DNA from: Streptosporangiaceae bacterium
Lineage (GTDB): Bacteria > Actinomycetota > Actinomycetes > Streptosporangiales > Streptosporangiaceae
Assembly (NCBI GenBank): GCA_030042885.1
Contig: JASHYW010000135.1
Location: 1-9,964 of the forward strand
Direction of reading: 5' to 3'
Length of the DNA stretch: 9,964 bases
Below the pieces are notes generated by a model, which ran no database searches, had not been told where the DNA came from, and saw only the letters and a list, made by a program, of their open reading frames with translations. Below, piece after piece: positions 5,126-9,964 of the stretch. The first letter of the stretch is position 1, and every line of letters begins with the position of its first letter. A program made the position numbers and the translations under genes.

Positions 5126-7232
5126 GTCGGGTTACGTTGTCAATTCAGGCGTGCGGATCCATTACGAGGTGCATGGCGCAGGCCGGCCGGCGATCCTGCT
5201 GCTGCCCACGTGGGCGATCGTGGACTCCAGGCACTGGAAGATGCAGGTGCCGTTCCTGGCGCGGGACTACCGTGTGATCACCTTCGACCCGCGCGGCAAC
5301 GGCCGGTCCGACCGGCCCAGGAACCCGGCGGCCTACGCCGACGCGGTCTTCGCGAGCGATGCGGCGGCCGTGCTCGACGCGACCGGCACCGAGCGGGCGG
5401 TGCTCGCGGCGTTCTGCAGCGGCTTTCTCTGGGCGCTGCTGTTCGCGGCGGCGCATCCACAGCGGGTGACCGGCATCGCGGCCATCGCGCCGACGCTGCC
5501 GATCCCGCCAGCCGAGCCCTGGGACCGATCTGGATACTCCTTCGACGACGTCCTCGACACCACCGAGGGGTGGGCGAAGGAGAACCGGCATTACTGGCGG
5601 CGGGACTGGCGAGGATACGTCGAGTTCTTCATGTCCCAGATCACCACCGAGCCGCACTCCACCAAGCCCTATGACGATCTCGTCGAGTGGGGCATGCAAA
5701 CCGACGCTGAGACGATGCTGTGCGATGCCGATGCCCCTCAGCAGGTCGCTGACGAGCAGGAGGCGATCCGCCTCTGCCGGTCGCTGGCCTGCCCGGTGCT
5801 CGTGATCGGCGGTGATCAGGACAAGATCGTCCCGCCGGAGCGTACCCGGCGGATCGCCGAGCTGACGAGCGCTGAGCTGCTCGTGATCGAGGGCGGCGGG
5901 CACGCGCCGCACGTCCGGTACCCGGTCGCGGTAAACCACGCCATCCGTCACTTTGTGGACGGGATGGTCCATCGGCAGCGCAAGCAGGCCGTCTGGCACA
6001 CGATGCACAGCCGCCCTCGGCGGGCGCTGTGGATCTCCTCGCCCATCGGCCTGGGCCACGTCCAACGGGACCTGGCCATCGCCCGGACCCTCCGGCAGCG
6101 CGCGCCGGACCTGGAGATCCACTGGTGGGCGCAGCCGCCGGTGACCGAGGTACTCGTCGGCGCCGGCGAGATCATCCACCCGGCGAGCTCCGATCTGGTT
6201 TCCGAGTCGGCGCACTGGGAGTCGGAATCCGCGCACCACGACCTGCCCGCGTTCTACGCGTTCCGCCGGATGGACGAGATCCTATGCGCGAACTACCTGC
6301 TGTTCGACGACGTGGTCAGGGACACCAGCTACGACCTATGGGTAGGTGACGAGTGCTGGGAGATCGACTACTTCCTGCACGAGAACCCCGAGCGGAAGAT
6401 CGCGCCGTACGTATTCATGACCGACGTGATCGGCTTCCTGCCCACCGACCCCGGCGACCCACGGGAAGCCGAGTTGTGCGCGGACTACAACGCCGACTCC
6501 ATCGAAAAGCGTGAGCGGTTCCCCCGGCTACGTGACCTGTCCATGTTCATCGGTTCTTTCGATGAGCTACCGGATCTCTCGTTCGGGCCCGGCCTGCCGG
6601 GGATACGGTCATGGTCCAGCCGGTGGTTCACCTCGGTCCCCTATGTGCTCCCGTTCAACCCTGCTGCGTATCGTGACCGCCCCCGGTTGCGGGGCCGGCT
6701 CGGCTACCCCCAGGATCAGCCGCTGCTCGTGGCCGCGGTAGGGGGCACGTCGGCTGGCGTGAGTCTCCTGGAACTGACCTGCGACGCGTTCGCGCGGCTA
6801 CGCAAGCAGGTGCCGGATGCGCGGATGCTTCTGGTCACCGGCCCGCGCATCGATCCCCGGCTGCTGCCGGACATCGAGGGCATGGACAAGCGCGGCTATG
6901 TGCCCGATCTCTTCGAGCACCTGGCGTGCGCAGACGCGGCCATCGTCCAAGGCGGGCTGTCCACGACGATGGAACTGGTCGCCGCCGGGCGGCCATTCAT
7001 CTACTTCCCACTGCGCCGCCACTGGGAACAGCAGCACTTCGTCACCCACCGGCTCAACCACTACCGGGCCGGCCTGCGGATGGACTACGCGACGACCACA
7101 GCAGACGACCTGGCCACCACAATGCGGGCAGCATTGGCGGAAGCCGGCACCCGACCGGGTTACGGGAAGGTCTCGCGCGGCGGCGCGGCCCGCGCCGCCG
7201 CGTGCATCGCCACACTGCTGGCTGGCCAGTGA
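5103..7232 (+). CDS. fusion protein: alpha/beta hydrolase + GT-B glycosyltransferase
   Basis: A 709-residue protein counted from ATG 5103. Residues 1-285 are an alpha/beta hydrolase, with an N-terminus (MRARLPDESGYV) like many actinobacterial members. The oxyanion-side strand is followed by FDPRGNGRSDRP (61-72), a nucleophile elbow AFCSG with Cys105, the acid loop GGDQDKIVPP with Asp240, and GGGHAPH with His267. A linker of about 20 residues leads to a GT-B glycosyltransferase. This starts near 307, has the N-domain glycine loop SPIGLGHVQRD (313-323), and carries a C-domain sugar-nucleotide motif AAIVQGGLSTTMELVAAGRP (613-632) followed by HWEQQHFVTHR, like the UGT/MGT/MurG group. Together the halves suggest glycosyl transfer coupled to ester or acyl hydrolysis or transfer on one molecule, but neither substrate can be read. 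GGAG at 5090-5093 supports ATG 5103; TTG 5088 is an alternative in the same frame. The first gene of the plus operon, with the start complicated by the ORF at 5072. Confidence 0.88.
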   Translation: MRARLPDESGYVVNSGVRIHYEVHGAGRPAILLLPTWAIVDSRHWKMQVPFLARDYRVITFDPRGNGRSDRPRNPAAYADAVFASDAAAVLDATGTERAVLAAFCSGFLWALLFAAAHPQRVTGIAAIAPTLPIPPAEPWDRSGYSFDDVLDTTEGWAKENRHYWRRDWRGYVEFFMSQITTEPHSTKPYDDLVEWGMQTDAETMLCDADAPQQVADEQEAIRLCRSLACPVLVIGGDQDKIVPPERTRRIAELTSAELLVIEGGGHAPHVRYPVAVNHAIRHFVDGMVHRQRKQAVWHTMHSRPRRALWISSPIGLGHVQRDLAIARTLRQRAPDLEIHWWAQPPVTEVLVGAGEIIHPASSDLVSESAHWESESAHHDLPAFYAFRRMDEILCANYLLFDDVVRDTSYDLWVGDECWEIDYFLHENPERKIAPYVFMTDVIGFLPTDPGDPREAELCADYNADSIEKRERFPRLRDLSMFIGSFDELPDLSFGPGLPGIRSWSSRWFTSVPYVLPFNPAAYRDRPRLRGRLGYPQDQPLLVAAVGGTSAGVSLLELTCDAFARLRKQVPDARMLLVTGPRIDPRLLPDIEGMDKRGYVPDLFEHLACADAAIVQGGLSTTMELVAAGRPFIYFPLRRHWEQQHFVTHRLNHYRAGLRMDYATTTADDLATTMRAALAEAGTRPGYGKVSRGGAARAAACIATLLAGQ

Positions 7233-7258
7233 CCGGCACTACCACAGAGGGGCCAGAC

Positions 7259-7399
7259 ATGCCGATCGCCACCGGTGAACGCGGCGACCCGCGCGTTACC
7301 GCTCTGCAGTACCGTGCACGGCCAGCACCGGACAACCGACCGCCCGCCGGACTGGTGAAACCACAGCGCGGAACTGGCGACGGAGAGGAGCGGCAATGA
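7259..7399 (+). CDS. possible small protein (46 residues), coupled to the methyltransferase
   Basis: ATG 7259 has GAGGGG (7247-7252) six bases upstream and lies 26 bases after the glycosyltransferase stop. Its TGA (7397-7399) overlaps the methyltransferase ATG as ATGA, the usual sign of translational coupling in actinobacterial operons. The product is hydrophilic, rich in Arg, Pro and Gly, with no signal peptide, membrane segment, Cys or Trp and a single Tyr. I recognise no family. It might be a small accessory protein, a precursor peptide, or merely a non-functional reading frame that couples translation. Against a conserved protein, by hand count only about 29 of 45 codons after the start end in G or C, clearly less than I would expect for the neighbouring genes. 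Confidence 0.45.
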   Translation: MPIATGERGDPRVTALQYRARPAPDNRPPAGLVKPQRGTGDGEERQ

Positions 7400-8265
7400 C
7401 AAGGCCGGGTACAGGCTTTCCCCAGTGGGCGATGGTGGACGAGGGCTGGGGCCGTAAGGCGGTGGACTTCGCAACCCTCAGCGAGCCGAGCAACTGCCGG
7501 GAGTACGTCGCTGTGCACCATCGGCTCGGCGTCGATGCCGGGGACCGGCTCCTCGACGTGGCCTGCGGGTCCGGGCTCGCGGTCGAGCTGGCTCGCCTGC
7601 GCGGCGCCTCCTGCTCCGGCATCGACGCCTCCGCCAGGCTGGTCGCGGTGGCCCGGGACCGCAACCCCGGATGCGACATCAGGGTCGGCGATATGCACGC
7701 CCTGCCGTGGGACCCGGCCTGGTTCGATGTTGTCACCAGCTTCCGGGGGATCTGGGGCACCACGCCCGGCGCGGTTGCCGAGATACACCGGGTCCTTCGC
7801 CCCGGCGGACGCGTGGGGATAACGGTATGGGGTCACCTGAAGGCATCTCGCGGAGCGTGGGCGCTGGCACCGTTCCGTCTGGCTGCGGCGGAGAAGGTCG
7901 ACAACCAGGCCATGATGGTGTCGCTAGGTCGGCCTGGGGCGGGTGAGCAGCTCCTGGAGTCATGCGGGTTCGCCGATGTCGAGCGCGTGGACGTTCCGTT
8001 CGCCCTGGAGTTCGCGGACCCAGAAGTGTACGCGCGGGCGCTGGCTTCTACCGGCCCGGCCTATGAAGCCATCCAGAACGTCGGCGAGGCTGAATTCTAT
8101 CGCGCGGCGGTAGAGCAGGCCCGGGCCCAGCTACGGGATGGCTTGCCCCTGCGGGCCGAGATCAACGTCGTGGGTTACCTGGCCCGCAAACCCGAAGGAG
8201 CCGAACGCGCATGTCGGCAGCCTTCTCCAAGGACCCCCGGTGTCGGAGGCCTGTCGCTGAGGTGA
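7396..8265 (+). CDS. class I SAM-dependent methyltransferase (UbiE/Methyltransf_11-like)
   Basis: A 289-residue Rossmann-fold methyltransferase. Motif I is LLDVACGSG (52-60). An acidic residue ends strand 2 (GID, Asp77), where the SAM ribose hydroxyls bind. GDMHALPWDPAWFDVV (98-113) covers the adenine-binding and motif IV region, and RVLRPGGRVGITVW (132-145) is the usual post-motif segment. A C-terminal part (about 160-265) probably forms the substrate cap and closes with INVVGYLARKP. About 20 further residues rich in Pro, Gly and Ser look like a loose tail. ATG 7396 is well supported by GGAG at 7387-7390. It is the last gene of the plus operon. O-, N- or C-methylation of a small molecule are all possible, and a glycosylated product of the neighbouring glycosyltransferase is a natural but unproven substrate. 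Confidence 0.9.
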   Translation: MTRPGTGFPQWAMVDEGWGRKAVDFATLSEPSNCREYVAVHHRLGVDAGDRLLDVACGSGLAVELARLRGASCSGIDASARLVAVARDRNPGCDIRVGDMHALPWDPAWFDVVTSFRGIWGTTPGAVAEIHRVLRPGGRVGITVWGHLKASRGAWALAPFRLAAAEKVDNQAMMVSLGRPGAGEQLLESCGFADVERVDVPFALEFADPEVYARALASTGPAYEAIQNVGEAEFYRAAVEQARAQLRDGLPLRAEINVVGYLARKPEGAERACRQPSPRTPGVGGLSLR

Positions 8266-8475
8266 GGTTCGGGCGCACTCAGAACTCAATAACGGCAGCG
8301 ACGGGGATAGATGCAGGTCACGCCGGGACATTAGCTTCTGGCGCGTCGTAGACACATAGCTATTCAGCCTGAATTACGCTGGCCGGGAATGAGCGTGAGA
8401 CGGGCTGGTTCTTCTGAGGCGCGATCAGGGGTCTGCGCCGCTGGCTGGTGCTGCGCGAGGTGAGCATCCTGGAAC
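8266..8475. other. intergenic region after the methyltransferase, no supported gene
   Basis: I find no reading frame with family character, no convincing terminator hairpin with a T-run, and no RNA gene here. The sequence is less GC-biased than the genes before it. It marks the change from intact operon to the decayed accessory DNA to its right. Confidence 0.5.
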
Positions 8476-8616
8476 GTGGTTATCTTCCCGGGGCCGGCCA
8501 GCGTGTCGGCGGAAGCGCGATTCACTGAGCTGAGCGAGCGAGTGGCGGAACTGGAGCGGCACCTGGACAAGGACTCCAGGACGTCGTCGAGGGAGCCGTC
8601 GCCGGACAGCCCCTAA
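8476..8616 (+). pseudogene. IS66-family transposase, N-terminal remnant
   Basis: The frame contains FTELSERVAELERHLDKDS (about 8521-8577) followed by RTSSREPSPDSP and a stop at 8614-8616. This is the N-terminal pattern of IS66 TnpC-type transposases: a leucine-zipper-like helix E-L-x-x-R-V-A-E-L-E-R-x-L, then D-S-x-x-S-S-x-P-P-S-S-D. The hallmark is degraded (REPSPDSP instead of KPPSSDSP) and the frame closes immediately afterwards, so nothing of the catalytic domain remains. The 5' boundary is taken at GTG 8476 but is arbitrary. It is too short to be active and indicates past insertion activity. Confidence 0.6.
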
Positions 8617-8644
8617 CTGGTCGCTGTAGCGCTCGCTGTTAGGG
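8611..8644. repeat. inverted repeat CCCTAAC / GTTAGGG
   Basis: The arms are CCCTAAC at 8611-8617 and GTTAGGG at 8638-8644, separated by 20 bases. The left arm overlaps the stop of the transposase remnant and the right arm overlaps the first TAGGGCC repeat. It could be an element end or part of the repeat system around the tRNA fragment. Confidence 0.4.
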
Positions 8645-8681
8645 CCAGTTATAGGGCCGCAGAGCGCTACCTGGTAGGGCC
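8640..8681 (+). repeat. direct repeats TAGGGCC, left cluster (3 copies)
   Basis: TAGGGCC occurs at 8640-8646, 8652-8658 and 8675-8681. Start-to-start distances are 12 and 23 bases, close to one and two helical turns. The cluster lies about 30 bases from the edge of the tRNA 3' fragment. Such phased short direct repeats next to a tRNA-type core resemble integrase arm-binding sites; this is inference. Confidence 0.5.
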
Positions 8682-8709
8682 GGAAACAAGAAATGCCAGG
8701 TCACATGCG

Positions 8710-8753
8710 TGGGCCGTACTGGATTTGAACCAGTGACCTCTTCCGTGTCAGGG
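8710..8753 (-). tRNA. 3' half of tRNA-Val(GAC), fragment; putative integration (att) site
   Basis: On the minus strand the sequence reads as a complete tRNA 3' half: anticodon loop CTGACAC (8751-8745, anticodon GAC), 3' anticodon strand GGAAG, variable loop AGGTC, a perfectly paired T arm ACTGG-TTCAAAT-CCAGT (8734-8718), acceptor strand ACGGCCC and discriminator A at 8710. Upstream, the expected 5' anticodon strand, D arm and 5' acceptor strand are missing: at 8752-8756 only the two bases next to the loop still fit the stem. It is therefore not a functional tRNA gene. A displaced 3' half is the usual product of integration of a plasmid, prophage or AICE into a tRNA gene; by that rule the element side is at positions above 8753. 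No CCA is encoded. Confidence 0.75.
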
Positions 8754-8767
8754 TGCCGCTCCGGCAC
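8753..8767. repeat. hairpin GTGCCG-CTC-CGGCAC abutting the tRNA fragment
   Basis: This is a perfect 6-bp inverted repeat with a 3-base loop, starting exactly where homology to the tRNA ends. It has no T-run, so it is not a classical terminator. Its place at the junction suggests a link with the recombination event. Confidence 0.5.
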
Positions 8768-8872
8768 TTCCCGGCAGGTACGGCTGAGCCTGTGACCTGC
8801 TGTCTTGCCTGGCAGGATCTCCGGCGGGGGCCTCGCGATTCCCCTGCATTTACCCCGCTTATCCCGGCTTTC

Positions 8873-8998
8873 CTAGGGCCACTGTAGGGCCAGCCCCAGG
8901 GCCGCTTCGAACTCGCGTTTGAGCTGATGGGCGACATACGGCAGTCGTCGCGAGCGTTCACGATGCCCTGTATCGCGGCTCGGATGTTTCCGTCCTCA
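8873..8998 (-). other. short coding-like fragment, C-terminal end of an unidentified protein
   Basis: This minus-strand frame opens after a stop near 8999 and ends at TAG (8875-8873). Its last 28 residues, from ERSRRLPYVAH through KREFEAALGLALQWP, form a plausible amphipathic helix and look protein-like, but I cannot name the family. No start codon with a ribosome site is evident, so it is most likely the end of a broken gene. Its last codons contain the right-hand repeat cluster. Confidence 0.3.
8874..8903 (+). repeat. direct repeats (T/C)AGGGCC, right cluster (3 copies)
   Basis: The copies are TAGGGCC at 8874-8880 and 8885-8891 and CAGGGCC at 8897-8903, with start-to-start distances of 11 and 12 bases. 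They have the same orientation and helical phasing as the cluster at 8640-8681, on the other side of the tRNA fragment. Confidence 0.5.
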
Positions 8999-9007
8999 TA
9001 GTCCGCC

Positions 9008-9579
9008 CGCCCCGCCGGGTTCGTACCCAGCACGGACCCGTCAGCAGCGTAATAAACGACACCCGTCGGCATGGTCTCGAACAGCGCCCGGCACCGCTCC
9101 TGCGCCGCAGCCAGCTGTCCGGCCAGCTCCGTCAGCTCACGCTGACCGCGGACGTGGGCGCTGACGTCGGCGGCGTACAGCAAGACCCCGTGACACCACC
9201 TCCGGCGTCACGAACCGGCTGGTAGACGTAATCGACGAACCGCTGCCCGGCCCGTCCGTGGCGGTGGATCCATACCTCCGTCTTACTACCGCGAACGGGC
9301 TCCCCGGTTTCCATGATCCGGGCCAGTCTCTCCATCTGGCCCTGCAGGGCCAGTTCCGGCAGGACCTCGCCCAATGGCCTGCCGACCAAATCTCGGTCGC
9401 CTTACTAGCTGGGCGCAGGCCTCGTTGGCGAAATCGATGACCAGGTCCGGCCCGGACAGGTAGGCCATGGCCGCGGGAAGGCTCCCGATAAGCTCCTGCA
9501 TGACAGCAAGCCCAGACGGCGGAGCGTCCCGACGCCGGACCGGAACCGGGTTCTCGGTACCCCCGGCAGCACTATTCAT
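9008..9579 (-). pseudogene. PAS-domain sensor protein, frameshifted and truncated
   Basis: ATG 9579, preceded by GGGAG, opens a frame encoding a first PAS domain: IGSLPAAMAYLSGPDLVIDF, then NEACAQLV, at which point the frame is lost. Homology continues in a second frame as DLVGRPLGEVLPEL to FVDYVYQPVRDAGGGVTG, then returns to the first frame as LLYAADVSAHVRGQRELTEL. A linker helix and the start of a second PAS domain follow, RALFETMPTGVVYYAADGSV. The two shifts fit one extra base in the TT at 9402-9403 and one missing base in the C run at 9186-9189, so they cancel. PAS homology then stops near 9008, before the second domain is complete and before any output domain (kinase, phosphatase or GGDEF). 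The original protein was probably a cytoplasmic signalling protein. Either base change could be a sequencing error, but the 3' truncation would remain. Confidence 0.65.
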
Positions 9580-9964
9580 GTGCTCCCGCCGTGCGGCACT
9601 GCCCAACCCTTTACTCTTACTGCTCTTACTGCAAAACGGCCTGCAGGCAGGATCCGGGAACCCGGTGGAGCTCGTGCCAGCCTGGCCATCCTCGCAGCAT
9701 GCGTCGGCCTCCGCATTATCCCGATGGGATGATTCGCCTGTCCGCCCCGCGGATCTGCTGATACGCCGCCGGTGAGAGACCGACTGCCCCGCTATCTCCG
9801 GACGTGATAACCGTGAGGTTCGAACTCTGCTGAGTGCAGTCCTGGGAGTTCTCGGCGGCGCTGGGTGCCGGTGCGGGACAAGTGGGCAGATGACCGGGCC
9901 GGTCACCGGTGCAGGAGGCCGAGGTCTCGCGCGCGGCTGACTGCCTGGTCTCGTGAGGAAACCC
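9580..9964. other. right-end region without a supported gene
   Basis: About 385 bases upstream of the PAS pseudogene. I see no gene-like frame on either strand: the longest open frames have no family motifs. It does hold short repeats: a perfect 9-bp tandem repeat CTCTTACTG (9614-9622 and 9623-9631), a 10-bp palindrome GCCTGCAGGC (9639-9648), the inverted repeat CCGGG-AA-CCCGG (9654-9665) and the dyad at 9891-9905. Confidence 0.45.
9891..9905. repeat. 15-bp perfect inverted repeat TGACCGG-G-CCGGTCA
   Basis: The arms TGACCGG and CCGGTCA are separated by one G. With no T-run after it, it is more like a dimeric repressor site than a terminator. Its gene, if any, is outside the window. Confidence 0.4.

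Noticed and set aside
5145..6239. 364-codon antisense open frame in the hydrolase region
   Set aside because: It shadows the hydrolase-glycosyltransferase gene, is Arg/Pro/Gly-rich, and shows no motif.
8710..8790. A complete, functional tRNA-Val gene
   Set aside because: The sequence upstream of the anticodon loop does not form the 5' anticodon strand, D arm or 5' acceptor strand.
8640..8903. CRISPR array
   Set aside because: The repeated unit is only 7 bases with 4-16 base gaps, far below CRISPR repeat and spacer sizes.
9810..9830. T-arm-like sequence GAGGTTCGAACTC as a second tRNA
   Set aside because: The flanking stem does not pair to five base pairs and no acceptor or anticodon arm is present.

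Overview
The base composition, with strong G/C preference at third codon positions and dense genes using ATG starts and AAGGAG-type ribosome sites, points to a high-GC actinobacterium (Streptomycetales or Streptosporangiales-like). I cannot name a genus from the sequence. About the first 8.3 kb is a compact, intact set of enzyme genes around one regulator. The last 1.7 kb is decayed accessory DNA.

Layout. Reading leftward from position 2460 is a minus-strand operon: a SnoaL/NTF2-like protein, a cytochrome P450, an OsmC-family protein, and an FAD-dependent oxidoreductase cut by the left window edge. The first two genes overlap by 8 bases and the rest are separated by 39 and 21 bases. A large divergent gene (2640-4991) encodes a LuxR-type regulator with an N-terminal NTPase domain, a helical-repeat middle and a C-terminal HTH. 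After it, on the plus strand, come one protein combining an alpha/beta hydrolase with a GT-B glycosyltransferase, a possible 46-residue protein, and a class I SAM methyltransferase. The small ORF and the methyltransferase share an ATGA stop/start.

How the genes may work together. The set (P450, FAD oxidoreductase, SnoaL-like protein, glycosyltransferase, methyltransferase, hydrolase) looks like tailoring functions of a small-molecule pathway with its own regulator. No PKS, NRPS, terpene or recognised RiPP core enzyme is in the window, so the substrate is unknown. The strongest new signal is an 18-bp partly palindromic element. It occurs once upstream of each enzyme operon, in the same orientation relative to the gene, 15/18 identical, and 34 or 37 bases from the first well-placed ATG. 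In both copies a CCGTA sequence follows at exactly the same distance. It resembles known actinobacterial LuxR-type operators and is best explained as the binding site of the encoded regulator.

Right end (8266-9964). This holds a short IS66-type transposase remnant; the 3' half of a tRNA-Val(GAC) gene without its 5' half, which looks like a site-specific integration scar; direct TAGGGCC repeats spaced 11-12 bp on both sides of it; and a frameshifted, truncated PAS-domain protein gene on the minus strand. The last ~385 bases hold only short repeats and no gene I can support.
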